This document shows positions 10,434 through 21,424 of a stretch of 64,000 bases of DNA, in pieces. Source of the stretch: Cycas panzhihuaensis. Lineage: Eukaryota > Cycadophyta. The notes beneath the pieces were generated by a model, which was not told where the DNA came from, searched no databases, and saw only the letters and a program-made list of their open reading frames with translations. The stretch's first letter is position 1, and every line of letters starts with the position of its first letter. The DNA is taken from the NCBI GenBank assembly GCA_023213395.1, contig CM041465.1, positions 172,429,741-172,493,740 on the forward strand, read 5' to 3'. The position numbers were made by a program, and so were the translations under genes.

Positions 10434-11402
10434 TGATCCCAAACTGGAGTGTGGTTGGTGAATAAATCAATCACCAATATTTTTCCTTGAGATCCTAGGG
10501 TGTTAGTGTAAAATTCCCAATAATATCAATAAAAGAGTGAGCCCATAAAAAGGATACTCTACACCAACTCATGCATACTTGCCATTGCTCCAAGATAAGA
10601 AGAATAATACTTCTATTAAGCTAGAAAAACCTCCATTTAATGGTGGAGAAAAAAAACTAGCAAAGAATAGGCAAGTCACAATGAAGAAATGATACAACAA
10701 TACCACAAGGGACCTCCAACTTCCCAAGACTCCTTCAATGAAACTCTCACTCTCCACAATGGATGCTTGAAGTGTTGAAATTTGCCTCCTTTATGGTCTC
10801 CAACACCTCCCAAGTGTTGCCTCATTGTTGCTCCCAAGTCAAGTGTCTCCCACACACAAGAACCAAGTCTTTAAAATCGAAAATGAGCTCAAGAGGGCTC
10901 AATTTATAGAAAGAAAACCATCAACAACCAAAATGCATGTTTTCCAAGTGCCATTCATGCAAATTCAATCACTAACAACCAAAATGCATGTTATCCAAAT
11001 GGCATTCATGCAAGTTCGAAAAGTTGCAGCCTGGTACCTAGGGCTAACAAACTCAAATTGAACTCGAAATTTATACACATATAGGTAGATATGTCCCCTT
11101 TATGTCCTCAAACTTTCAGCTCATTTGGATATCATTTGCCCCCATTTTCACCGATTTAAAAATAGTATATACTTGTTATTTTTCAGTTGGTCGTGGGAGC
11201 TATTTTTTGCAAAACAGGGCTTGTCATTTAATCAAATGATATTTTTTGATTCCCACCTTTTGCACACATGTAGTGGGATGTGTGTTCTTCCTGCCCATAA
11301 AATTTCACATTATTTTGACACCATTTGGCCCATTTCTTTCAATTGTGCCAATATCTAAAATTTTCTGCTTCCTGTAGACATAAGGTACATCCTCTTGGAT
11401 CA
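10434..11402 (-). repeat. 5' LTR of Gypsy G2
   Basis: 969 bp, TGATCC to GGATCA on the plus strand; partner of 6337-7302. Confidence 0.93.
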
Positions 11403-11407
11403 CTCAA

Positions 11408-11920
11408 TCTGGGGGTAGTCCTCGGAGAGGTTCTTCAAAGACCCTGCTATGTTGATCTGTTATGTCTTGTACTTCTACTAGAACATCTTCTATCGCAATT
11501 TTGTAGCATGTCATTATGTATGCGGTAGGATTTTACTTCAATATTTTCTCCATGCAGTGCAAAGTCACCAGTTGCATTGGGGATGTGGAAGGTGCCTGCA
11601 ACCTATATTTGTAACCCTTTTGGAAGAAACTCATGAATCGAGTTTTATAGTAGGTGACAATATTTCCCAAGGTTCGTAGCCATTGGATTCCTAAGACAGC
11701 ATCCACTCCTATTGGCATGGCAAACATGCATGTTGTCGTAGAATAATCCTCCATATGTCATAGTCTTACCATTGGCAATGGTGACCTAGAAAACATCGAG
11801 TGCTTGGATGGGTAAGCCTAACTTCTCTGTGGTGGGTTTATTAATGAACTTATGTGTGCTTCCACTGTCTATGAGAATAGCTACATATGTTCCCATGATT
11901 CTCCCCTAGAACCACAAGGT
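11408..11920 (-). pseudogene. Gypsy G1 aspartic protease
   Basis: Active site visible as AILIDSGSTHKFI near 11890-11850 with DSG intact, then LGLPIQALDVF, VTIANGKTM, and after a frame change MFAMPIGVDAVLGIQWLRTLGNIVTYY (11754-11640), the conserved C-terminal part of the protease. It ends at the G2 insertion, after which the RT N-terminal region continues at 6336. Matches the G3 protease at 38900-39290 closely. Confidence 0.85.
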
Positions 11921-12370
11921 TTATGGGGTGGTAATTTCTCCAATAATGGCATGTAATGATATCTACATGTTTTTAGTGTCAGTGTTAAGGAGTTTCTCAA
12001 ATTTAGCTTTGTCATGTACATACGGTGATTTTTCTTCTTCTTCTTCTTCTAAAATGTCAACGTCTTCATTATTGATGATGAACACCTTTTTGAAGGGCAT
12101 TGATGGTCCTGATTCCATTTTCCTCTACACTTGATGCAAGTTCCTCATTTTAGGTGTTCTTCTTTAAACAAATCATTTGGCTCATTGTTACCCTTGTTTG
12201 TCAATGCAGGCTCAACCTTTGTTCCCGACCTATTCCAGTTTGGTTGTAAGATAGGGTTTTGGTAGTAGGTAGTTTCACCTCATCGAACATAATTGGGCCT
12301 CCCTTCTCTATATTATGCTTCCACGTTTCTTGTCTACCGAATAGCTTCACTCAGGGTGGCTGCTCCTATT
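11921..12370 (-). pseudogene. Gypsy G1 gag C-terminus and pre-protease linker
   Basis: Minus-strand reading has an acidic run (EDVDILEEEEEEKS, about 12065-12010) and no clear zinc knuckle. Position between gag and protease matches G3, where a knuckle with one Cys lost is seen at 38630-38690. Low information and several stops. Confidence 0.55.
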
Positions 12371-12780
12371 GTCTTTATGGGGTATTTGATATGTCCCCTA
12401 AGTCCTGCGACATGCGTCTAGATAAGCAGTTCTTCCATGATCTTGTGATTGACCAAGCCATGTTAGGTCTAGAATTGTTCAATGTAGGTTTGAACTAAGC
12501 ATGTTTGTTGTAGGCGCATAAGTTGGGCAAAATAATCCATATTCCATATGTCTTCATATTGCTCTATTAGGCTTTCTTTTAGGAAAAGCCAGTTATCGTT
12601 CTTTGTCCCCCCATAGAATCTCCTCCACCAATGGAACCATTTTAGTGCTATGTCATATAAATGGAGAGAGTCTACTAGGATTTTTTCATTGCTAGATAGA
12701 CCACTTGCTTGCAAGTAGACTTCCATATGGATGATCCAACAGCAAATATCCCTTGATTTGATAGGGTTAAATTTTTCTAA
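12371..12780 (-). pseudogene. Gypsy G1 gag
   Basis: The clearest part (12726-12469) reads MEVYLQASGLSSNEK, VDSLHLYDIALKWFHWWRRF, WLFLKESLIEQYED and TYIEQF, the Retrotrans_gag capsid domain. It is homologous to G3 gag at 38058-38340 (HLYGKALQYYHWWQRFY). Upstream and downstream parts contain stops. Confidence 0.87.
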
Positions 12781-13192
12781 AAAAATATATTGTGCCCTTA
12801 AGCCCCTTATTGGGTTTGAAATCTCCTTCGTCGAATTCCTATTCTTTCTTCTAGCTCCTTTACTCTAGAAATCTTTCCTCGGCTGAAGTTTTTCCCTCTT
12901 CTTTAGGTCTGTTTAATTTTTTGTCTATTGAGTTTACTAGATTGTAAGGAGACCTTAGGTATCTAACCATCCTCTACACGATATCGTGCAACTTATCGAC
13001 CCTTTTATCTATGTCTTCTACCACTACTGACGGATTATTCACCATCTCACCTTGTTGAAGAGTCTTTCCTGGTCTCAGCTCCGTTTAGGGAAAATAGGGA
13101 GCAAGTGGTTTTTTTTTTTTTTTTTTTTGTCTTTTATCAACCTTTCTTATTATAAGGTAACGGATCTTCCCTCAAGATGGCTTCAAAATGAG
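12781..13192 (-). other. G1 leader between primer-binding site and gag
   Basis: No confident coding. Contains a pure T run at about 13109-13131 on the plus strand. It corresponds to the gag N-terminal region and leader of G3. Confidence 0.5.
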
Positions 13193-13204
13193 GCTCTAAT
13201 ACCA
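13193..13204 (-). other. Primer-binding site of Gypsy G1
   Basis: GCTCTAATACCA on the plus strand, i.e. TGGTATTAGAGC, 2 bp from the LTR edge. Same variant as in G2; complementary to initiator methionine tRNA apart from one base. Confidence 0.85.
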
Positions 13205-13206
13205 CT

Positions 13207-13705
13207 TGAAGTAGTTCCATTCAGGATTTTTATAAAAAAGATGGGAAAAATAGAACAAAATGTGCAAAAATATGGAAGAAGTATGCAAACTATGCAATAT
13301 AAGCTATTTATTGCTATACTGTACGGATTAAACTAAAATTACCAATTTAAATATAGTAAATATGGTGTACAGAACTTACAAATAAAGTACTTGATATCGG
13401 CTTCCTCTTTGAGACAAGTTACCCTCCAAAGTTGCAACCCTTAAGGCCGAAAATACAACAACCCAATATCACAAGAGACACCCCAGAATAGGGTCAAAGA
13501 TCTCTATAAATAGGTGTGAGAAAAGGGCTTAAGGAGCTCAGCTAGCAAAGAGGAAGTCATTCGACCAAAACAAAAACACAAGGTCAGCCAGATAACACTC
13601 TAAAGTCGGCTAGAAATAATAATAATAATATTTGCCATAAGTTGGCCAGACTGTTACATAATTATTGGATTCTAAAGTCGGCTAGAATAGGAAAGTAATG
13701 CTACG
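13207..13705 (-). repeat. 5' LTR of Gypsy G1
   Basis: 499 bp, TGAAGTAGTT to GTAATGCTACG on the plus strand, followed by the CTCCA duplication at 13706-13710. Confidence 0.93.
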
Positions 13706-13917
13706 CTCCACAAGGTGGCAATGATCAAGAACCCACTGAAAACCAACCACATAATAAAATTCCAAAATGATACCTGTGAACTCTTCATGATTCAGGAAAA
13801 AATTACCTGACCATGGAAAGAAGAAGGCAAACAAGGTCTCAAAACCACTTAGGAAACATTGTCGCACCAAGTTGTGCCTTAAGCACAAACAAGCCAATAG
13901 GCTTTGAAGAATCTTGA
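13706..13917 (+). pseudogene. Copia B linker before reverse transcriptase
   Basis: Reads NQPHNKIPK, TLHDSGKNYLTMERRRQ, NIVAPSCALSTNKPIGFEES, matching Copia C at about 15850-15690 (NQPQQRIPKWYL, SPLHDSG, NIDEPISFEEA). Stops interrupt it. It is the direct continuation of 2841-2974 with G1 removed. The right edge is the Copia C insertion. Confidence 0.85.
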
Positions 13918-14145
13918 TGAAGGATTTCTAACATACAAAAAATTGAGTACACTAAATCTTCAGTGAAACGATCGCTTGTCTTGATTGAAAATGTCGAGTA
14001 ATATGGTACATAAATACAAATAAGTTAAGACAACATGAAAGACAAGTGTCATCCATGCAGAACATGCAAATAATGTGGCTATAGTACAAAAACAATGTCT
14101 AGTGGTACAAGAATAAATAGAGTAATTCATTAATATCTCTAAGCA
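13918..14145 (-). repeat. 3' LTR of Copia C
   Basis: About 228 bp, from TGAAGGATTTCTAACA. Aligns with 24740-24980 throughout (ATTGAGTACACTAAATCTTC, TAATATCTCTAA). Confidence 0.9.
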
Positions 14146-15710
14146 CTCCACCCCCATCCCCCCTAAACAATTATTCTATTTAATCCTTTACCCCTATTTG
14201 TTTTCTAATTATATGAACTTATCTTTGCTTAGAGGTTTAGTGAAGATGTTTTGCATGTTGAATTTCACTTGGATAGTAGATTAGCTCAATCCCTTGCTTC
14301 TAAATCTTTTCTCTGATGAAGTGACAAAGAACCTCAATGCGCTTGGTTCAAGCATAAAAAACTAGATTTTTAGCAAAAATTAATTACACTTTAGTTGTCA
14401 TAGTTGATTACTGTGGGAAGAAGTTAAGCTTACCCTACGTCTTTCATAATTCTTCACAACCATATTGCCTCACAAATGGGTCCCATAGTTGCTTTGCATT
14501 CTTCTTTGGTAGATGACAACACAATTGATGATTGTCTCTTGCTACTCCATGAGATTATCCCTAATCCAAGACTGAACTAGCATCCAAGTGTTGACTTCCT
14601 ACCGCGACTTTTTTCTGCCTAGTCAAAATCAATGTGACCCACAAACTTGAAGTCCTACTCCTGAATACATTCAAGACCAAAGTGTATGGTTCCTCATATA
14701 TATCTCATAATTCTCTTGGTTGCTTTCCAATGTGTTTCCCAAGGATTACTCATGAATCTAAAAATCATGCCTACTGCATACATGATGTCAAGATGAGTGA
14801 AGGTCAGCTATATTACACTCCCGACTAGGTTTCTATATAAAGTTTCATCAACCATAGGACTTTGATCTTCAACAGTTATCTTACATCCAATATCCATGGG
14901 GGTTGTAGCAGGTTTGCAGTCAACCATTTTGAATATGAATAGGAGGTCAATTGCATACTTGGTCTATGCCAGGAAAATCCTGCCTTTTTCTCGTGTTACT
15001 TGTACTCCTAAGTAGTAGTGAAGCAGTCCCATTCCTGTCATCTCAAATGTTTTCATTAGATATTCTTTTAGGAGTTTAATGCCTGTATCATCATTTCCAA
15101 TGATTAGCAGGTCATCTACATACACAACAATGATAGGAATGAGGCTAGCATTGTTGATCTTTTTGTAGAGGTTCCAGTCAAATTCACTTATGTGGAAGTT
15201 TTGACTTTTTAAATACTAGTCTATCTTATTGTGCCATGCTCTAGGGGTTTGTTTTAGACCAAATTGTGCTCTCTTTACCCTATCGACTAGATGTTTTTCA
15301 CCCCTCTTGATGAATCCTAGTGGTTGTTCCATGGGCCTCTTCTTCAAGGTCTTTGCTTAGAAAGGCACTTTTGATATCCATCTAATAAAAGCCCCAAGCA
15401 ACTAGTGTAATGATGGCCTGTATAATAGTCAACTTTGCTAACAGGGCAAAGGTATATCTGTAGTCAATGCCTTCATGTTGAGCGAATCCTCTAGCTACAA
15501 GTTCATCTTTGTGTTTCTCAATTGTCCCATCATATTGGCATTTGGTTTTAAACAACCATTTGCATCCTACTATGTGCTTGCCTACAAGAAGTTCAGTCAG
15601 CTCACATATGTTCTTATCAATTACAAATATTTCATCTTCCATTGCCTTATTCCATGCCATGTTTCCTTTAGCTTCTTCAAAGGATATGGGTTCGTCAATG
15701 TTCAAGGCAC
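14146..15710 (-). pseudogene. Copia C reverse transcriptase and RNase H
   Basis: Starts NIDEPISFEEAKGNMAWNKA (15705), then NICELTELLVGKHIVGCKWLFKTK, ARGFAQHEGIDYRYTFA, and after a stop near 15382 the palm with YVDDLLIIGND (about 15130-15100; both catalytic Asp present). RT thumb and RNase H follow down to about 14220 with many stops and frame changes. The polypurine-tract complement lies at 14146-14165. Catalytic residues survive but the frame does not. Confidence 0.87.
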
Positions 15711-16167
15711 AACTAAGTGTTGCAATGTTGTCTAGGTAACTTCTTCACCTTGTTTGTCTTCCACTTTCCAAGGTAGCCCAATTTATTCCTGAGTCGTGAA
15801 GAGGGGACAAATACCATTTGGGTATCCTTTGTTGTGGTTGATTGTCAATTATTTCATCAATGTGGATATGTCAGCCTTCTCCTTTAGCGAGTCTTCCCTG
15901 TGATGTTTCTACTTGGACCTCTTTTTCTACAACCAAGGGTGAAGTCTTTTCAATGCCTTCTTGTCTATTTGATAGAGGAATTTTAGTCAAACTAGAATTT
16001 TTATCAAAAATAACATCTCTGCTTATAATAACTTTGCCTGTCCCAAGTTTAATACCTCTGTAGGATTTGGGTTTTTCACTATAGCCTATAAAGATGCATT
16101 TTATGCATTTTTCATCTAGTTTGGTCCTTTTTTCCTTTAGAACATGCAGAAAGGTGAAACGGGTTAA
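15711..16167 (-). pseudogene. Copia C integrase C-terminus and linker
   Basis: Reads VLKEKRTKLDEKCIKCIFIGYSEKPKSY split in the family-typical way, GKVIISRDVIFDKNSS, LTKIPLSNRQEG, and VEKEVQVETSQGR, open for 100 codons from 16173 to 15871. The integrase half upstream is at 22397 and above; the break is the insertion of Copia J. Confidence 0.88.
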
Positions 16168-16450
16168 TGTCACAAGGTCATTACATTAGTTGATTATTTC
16201 TAAAAAAGATCTTAAGTGAACTTTAAATTAGATCACTTAAGTCAAATACACCTTCATGTGCATTATGTGTAATTTCATTTCACCTAACTCTGATGCTCCC
16301 TCTCTCAATATAAAAGTAAAACCTCAATGGAGGAGGTTCATTCTTCCCTCCCCATTTTGTGAGAGCTACTCTCTCCCTCAAGTCTCTCTTGCTCCCATGT
16401 TTGCCTTTGTGTTTAGTACATGGAGATGAAGGATAGATCCACTTTTTTCA
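16168..16450 (+). repeat. 5' LTR of Copia J
   Basis: 283 bp, TGTCACAAGG to TTTTTTCA. TATA-like CAATATAAAAG lies at about 16299-16309, followed by a pyrimidine-rich region. No second copy in the window. Confidence 0.8.
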
Positions 16451-16452
16451 TG

Positions 16453-16464
16453 TGGTATCAGAGC
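16453..16464 (+). other. Primer-binding site of Copia J
   Basis: TGGTATCAGAGC, 2 bp after the LTR; complementary to the 3' end of initiator methionine tRNA as in most plant Copia elements. Confidence 0.88.
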
Positions 16465-18348
16465 TTTCTTCCTTCATATTCCTCACTTGCACTTGCAATG
16501 GAGCCATCACTTCCTTCTTCCCCATAATCCATGTGGTGAAGGAGATTATGAAAGTGGATTTAGAAATATTTTCAAGATTTTATTATAGCATATTTAGTAT
16601 TGCTTGCTATCCCTCTCTCTTTTGTAGGTTTGGAAGCACAATACAAAGAGTTGTAAGGCCCGAGGATTCCAATCCCTTGGTAACCATTTATGCTATCTCA
16701 TTCTTCTTTTCATTCCCCTCTTTTTGTCCATTTAACAAGGGGAAATGCTACCGAAAATTTTCAAGCTTTTAGAAGAATGTTTCTAAGAGGAGGTTCTACC
16801 CACTTTTTTTAAAAATTTGGAGCCATTTAAAATATCCATCATTGTATGCTCTCACCTTGCCCATATTGGGATCCTGGTGATCAAAAAATAATGAAATTTT
16901 CATATGGCATCATGTGTTGATGAGATATTTGCAAGCTAAATTTTCTGCAGAAATAAAATTTGCTTATTGAACTTCACAAGTCTGCCAAAAACTTTGCAAA
17001 ACTCATTTGGCCATGATTCCACTTCCGGAAGATGCAGCTCTGAGTCTAGTTTGCCGCACAAAAACCGGCACTCAATTTCGTTATTGTGGGAGAAAGTTAT
17101 TGTTGTTTTAGTGAAGACTACTTTTTTGTTAAAAAGAAAAAAGAGTGAAGAAATTTTCTTCCTTCTTTTTCTAAGGCATAAAAGCCCATTGTAAAAGCGA
17201 GTAAAAAAAACCCTGGATTGAAGCAATATCCAGTGTCCTTACTCACTTATTAGCATTACATTTCAGCAGTCCAAAATCACTTAAAACAATCACTCTAAAG
17301 ACACTCCAAGCAAGCACTCTAAGTAAGCACTCTATTTTCAATTATATGCACATTTGATGTAAATTTGATAAATTTTTCACTCTCCCTAAAAGGAACACAT
17401 CACGTACGTTATTTTCTGCCATCTTGTACCTGTTCACACACTCGCCAAGGTTGAGATACCTTGGTTGGCAAAATGCCATGCCATAAAAAAGGTGTGGGTT
17501 TCAAGTTGGCACTGAACTAAACCAGAATATTGGTGAGGTTTGGTTAGCCATACCATCGTGTCTCAATCAGGGATAATCCTAATAACCAACCGGGAAAACT
17601 GAAACTTTAATACAAGATTAAAATATACCGATCCAATATCCGTCATAGCCATGGGTATGCACATACCACTCTTCAGAAGAGGTATATAACTGCTCATTGA
17701 TAAACTAGGTGAGGATTGGGAGTACCCCGGCGCTATTGTAACTTGGATTTCATCACCAAGCACAATTGCGGGTATCACGGGTGAAGGCCAACTTAATTCT
17801 ACTAGAAGCCTAGGCATCCCTTCAACAACCTCAACTATATGTTGGACACAAGTTAGAGGTTATTGGGTTGATTACGCATCCTACATTTGAGTTTCAAGTC
17901 GTCTACACCCAATGATGTCAACTTTCACATTGGCCTACAATTTCGTATATTGATCACTTACTTATTTGTAAAAAGTGATCCATAGTGTAATCACAACCAT
18001 AGTGCTTCTCATATTCCTGCTGCGTCAAGTTAATATTTGCCACAAGTGTTAGTGGCCAATTTTCATCATAGTGCTTCTCATATTCCTGCTGCATCAGGTT
18101 AATATTTGCCACAAGTGTTAGTTTCATCATAGTGCTTCTCATATTCCTGCTACATCAGGTCAATATTTATCACAAGTGTTGGTAACTTTTCTCTAAGTTG
18201 ATCCCTTCATCTTTCAGCAACCATTCTCACTTCTTCTTCCTTCTGCTACATTGCTTCATTGCATCTCCCATTTGTAAACAGTGATTGGTCATTTATTGCC
18301 ATCACCTTTATAGTCCCTTGTTCATTTCTTTCCTTCTCAAAAAACACC
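16465..18348 (+). other. Long leader of Copia J
   Basis: About 1.9 kb between primer-binding site and gag without a recognisable protein. Open stretches on either strand (for example 16452-16772 plus, 17226-16936 minus) look like chance. It contains a three-copy repeat at 18001-18181. It could be leader sequence typical of some large Copia lineages or contain an older inserted sequence. Confidence 0.6.
18001..18181. repeat. Three-copy tandem repeat in the J leader
   Basis: A 51-52-bp core beginning AGTGCTTCTCATATTCCTGC occurs at 18001, 18069 and 18131, with spacers of 16-17 and about 10 bp. Copies differ at a few positions. Confidence 0.9.
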
Positions 18349-19553
18349 ATGTCTTCTTAGTTCAAGCAAAATGTGAACTGCATTCTTAAAGGAAAAGAAA
18401 ATTGGGACATGTGGTTCACAGATGTCAGAAATGCTGCAAAGTAAGAAGGTCTTTAGAGAGGTCACTTGCAACTTATACCATTTGTTGTTGCTACAGCTAC
18501 CACAGCTGCTTCTGGAGGAACTGCTCGCACTGAAGCTACAGTTAAACACCAATGGGAACTTGATGATGATAAAATCCGTGCAGGGATACTTCATGTCACT
18601 GATTATTCCCTGCATAATCTCATTGATGAAGTCGTACATGATACAACATGGAAAGTTCTTGAAGTTCTCAAGAAGAACTTTGACACTAAATCAAACTTGA
18701 AATTTGTTCACTTAGTGTTGAAGATGAACAAATTGGAAATGCAGAAAGGACACGCAAGTGAGACAATCAATCTCCTTCATCCAATCAAGCAAGCCATCGA
18801 TAAAGATTTCAAGACTCAATGCATTACATGGGCTTTCTTGATTCAGTCATGTCTCCATATCCCAAATTACAAAAATCTACTAGGAGGTCTTCAATCTAGC
18901 AACACCTTCAAGACCCTAAACTTTGAGGCTCTTGCTGATAAGTTCATCGAATTTGATAAAACCTTTGATACCAAATTTGCCACTACATCAGATCCAGCGG
19001 ATGTTCCTTTTGAAGTGGAAGAAGATCTTTTTTATACCAAAAATCAAGGTCAATCCTCTCGCAGAGGTGGTAATTCCCGTGGAAGAGGTAGAGGTAGACA
19101 ACAAGGACAACGTCCTGATGATCAACAAGCTCATCAACTCCAACAAAAACAATCTCAAGGCCAAGGCCAAAATAATCAACCTGAACTGAGATCTAGCAAA
19201 TAGAGACAATCTAACCAGCCCAATACTTCTTATGGGACTGGAAATCAAATAATTGTGTGCCAAAGGTGTCATACAAAAGGACACTATGCCAAAAATTGTA
19301 GAACTGCCACCAACAAACTACCAAGCTATCAACAGCGCCATGGTGCACATAATGTTGATAATAGTTCTTTTGAAGATGCTTTTGGTGGAACGCAATTTGC
19401 TCATGCACACCTTCAAAGAATTAGGACCACTTCATCAAATATTGTTGACAGGTCCACTAAGTATATTGAGGCTCATTGTGGTTATGCTTATTCACTTTTG
19501 CCTTCACCACTTGGAGTTGTAAATAGTGCCACCTCAAATACTTCATCTTGAAT
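18349..19553 (+). pseudogene. Copia J gag with zinc knuckle
   Basis: Starts MSS then a stop, with KGKENWDMWFTDVRNAAK, the usual Copia gag opening. A frame change follows near 18450; the main open part (18466-19203) holds the UBN2-type capsid (WELDDDKIRAGILHVTD, DTTWKVLEVLKKNFD, FVHLVLKMNKLEM, NFEALADKFIEFD), a basic GRGRGRQQGQ region and a Gln-rich tail. After a stop at 19201 the CCHC knuckle CQRCHTKGHYAKNC follows (19258-19300). Stops and a frameshift make it a pseudogene. Confidence 0.87.
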
Positions 19554-19700
19554 CATGGATACTGGAGCAACACAGCATATGACTTGTCATCGCCAATTCT
19601 TTTAGGATTTTGACTCTGAAGTTCGTGGTGTTGTACACATGGTTGACAAATCATCTCAGCCAGTCGAAGGACTTGGAACTATTTGTTTGAAAATCCCAGG
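19554..19700 (+). pseudogene. Copia J protease start
   Basis: Reads IMDTGATQHMTCHRQFF, a stop, DFDSEVRGVVHMVDKSS and VEGLGTICLKIPG. The active site is DTGA, a common variant of DSGA. The reading ends abruptly at the junction with minus-strand Copia K gag near 19700; the GAG-pre-integrase, integrase and most of RT of J are missing. Confidence 0.85.
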
Positions 19701-19704
19701 CCTT

Positions 19705-20183
19705 CTAGAATTCCTTTGTGACTGGTTTACCAAGCGCTGTCAGTTGATTACTAATGGCCTTAATTGAAAATAAATAGGCTACCATTTGGAAAACATACTT
19801 CAGACTGAACAATTTTTCTTTATACATGACAATTCTTGCATCATCTTTTCGTTCATACAAAGAAACAATTATGTCCCAAACAATTTTAAAAGTCGAAGCA
19901 AATTCAATATTCTGATCAACACTATCACTAACTAACAGATGAATAAAGGCAAGTGCGACTTCATCCTTAGCTTTAAAAGAAGCTAATGCAAAAGGATCAG
20001 CTGGAATCAAATTTCGAGGATTAGTAGGATCAGGAGTTGGTTCGTGTTTAGCGATTTCCCCTAACACATAACCCCACAACTCATTCATAATCAATAAATT
20101 TTTTGTTTGCTTTGTCTAAGTAAGATAGTTTTCAGCACCTGTTAACTTAATGGTGTTTGCATTGAGCATTCTATGTCGCCATC
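19705..20183 (-). pseudogene. Copia K gag, N-terminal part
   Basis: Starts near 20183 with MLNANTIKLTGAENYLT, a stop, then 129 open codons: MNELWGYVLGEI, KDEVALAFIHLLVSDSVDQNIEF, ASTFKIVWDIIVSLYERKDDARIVMYKEKLFSLKY, LTALGKPVTKEF. It aligns with A2 gag (59761-60294: KDEIALAFIRMVV, SLYERRDEARILM), so K and A are related Copia lineages. Capsid protein; truncated. Confidence 0.88.
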
Positions 20184-21409
20184 TTGATTACTGTACCAGA
20201 TGAAACTTGGAAACTTTTTGAGTTGATGCCGCTTAAGTTTCACTCAATATCCAACAATGATCAGTACGAGACTGAAAATTTATGGACGGAATGGAGGGCT
20301 TGGCTCGCAAGTTGTCCAACTTGATGACAAGATCAGTGTTGGCCAAGTTATCGGCACTTGAGGCAGAGTATAAACTCTTTTTGAGCCTCCCCACTTAAAT
20401 GTTTTAATGATTAAAAGTGAGTTGATTTAGTGCTGAAAATGTGAGCTTGTAGGCCTTGTCTGTTACTGTAAACTTCACCAGAAAAGACTTCAACATACAA
20501 TGTTGTTGCTAGATAATGCAACTAAGTACAAAAAGTGATCTCATGGAGAGATAAACAGTAGCTAAACACCACAAATTTAATGCCTTAAACAAGCCAATAA
20601 TGAAGCAAGTCCACCACGAACACTTGGGATCGAAAAATGATCTCTACGCACCAAAAAAAATTGAAGGTTTTATTGATCTTTGTCCCCTTTTGTAGTTGGA
20701 GTTGAGACTCACTAAAATTGGGTCACCACACAGGGAGCCCAGTGAGCAAAAGTGTCTTTAATTGGTACAATTTAAGGCTTAAAACAAGCCAAAAATAATG
20801 GTGTTTTTAATCACCATATTACACTTGAGAGCCTTTTACAAAACAATGTGATGAACACACTTTAAAACCTTTAAAAAATGATGAGATGTAAGTCGCCTTT
20901 CTCCTTTTAACCTCTGTTTTTTAAGGTAACAAATGCAATTTTTTTTAAAAACTAAATCTTGAAATAATTCATGATTTCAAGACCCCCTTTTAAATTTTGC
21001 TTACATAAACCTTTCAAATATCATGAATGAGACTCAATGAAAGTCTTCATCAAGCAACAAGGATGCACTTAACTGCTTATACAAAAAGCTTTGCCAACAA
21101 AATGCAAGGATTACAACACAACTTAGTCTTGTAAAAACCACAAGAAGATTAGCTCCCAATCACCTGCAAATCTTGATATCGTCGTCCTTTTTCCTGCCCA
21201 CCAAAATTAGTCCTTCAAAATGCAAATATGCACACTTTGCATAAAAGCTCTTTAAAAAAATTTGCAAGTTAAAAGTGTAAACAAAGTCCTTCAATAATAA
21301 ACCTGGCAAGAAATTACTCCTTGCTCCAGTTGGATCGCCTTCGTATGGCAAAGGTCGTCACCAGACTTGGAGGAATCAAAGCCAAGAATTCGCTCCTCAA
21401 GATGCCGCA
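20184..21409 (-). other. Leader of Copia K
   Basis: About 1.2 kb between primer-binding site and gag. No protein recognised. Length resembles the about 2-kb leader of the related A2. Confidence 0.6.
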
Positions 21410-21421
21410 GCTCTGATACCA
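21410..21421 (-). other. Primer-binding site of Copia K
   Basis: GCTCTGATACCA on the plus strand, i.e. TGGTATCAGAGC, 3 bp from the LTR. Confidence 0.88.
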
Positions 21422-21424
21422 AAT

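Larger units (their letters stand above)
6337..11402 (-). mobile_element. Gypsy LTR retrotransposon G2, complete ends, RT-RNase H deleted
   Basis: Minus-strand Gypsy inserted in G1. LTRs at 6337-7302 and 10434-11402 share the terminal inverted hexamer TGATCC...GGATCA (mutated to TAATCC at 6337). The target duplication is CTCGA (6332-6336) and CTCAA (11403-11407), one mismatch. Primer-binding site 10414-10425; polypyrimidine run after the 3' LTR (7303-7319). Inside are gag, zinc knuckle, protease and integrase with a chromodomain-like tail, but no RT or RNase H between protease and integrase. Confidence 0.93.
2975..13705 (-). mobile_element. Gypsy LTR retrotransposon G1, complete but with G2 inside
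   Basis: Minus-strand Ty3/Gypsy with both LTRs (2975-3469 and 13207-13705), identical 5-bp target duplications CTCCA (2970-2974 and 13706-13710), a primer-binding site (13193-13204) and a polypyrimidine run on the plus strand after the 3' LTR (AGTCCCTTCCCCTG, 3470-3483), the complement of a polypurine tract. Domain order on the minus strand: gag about 12760-12380, protease about 11900-11500, RT-RNase H 6336-4860, integrase 4850-3500. Gypsy G2 splits it between protease and RT. Many stops and frameshifts. Confidence 0.93.

Noticed and set aside
13109-13131. Poly-T as the tail of a LINE, SINE or processed pseudogene
   Set aside because: It sits in the leader of Gypsy G1 with continuous G1 sequence around it and no duplication flanking it.
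18001-18181. CRISPR-like array
   Set aside because: Only three diverged copies, spacers unequal and similar, and the DNA is a plant retrotransposon leader.
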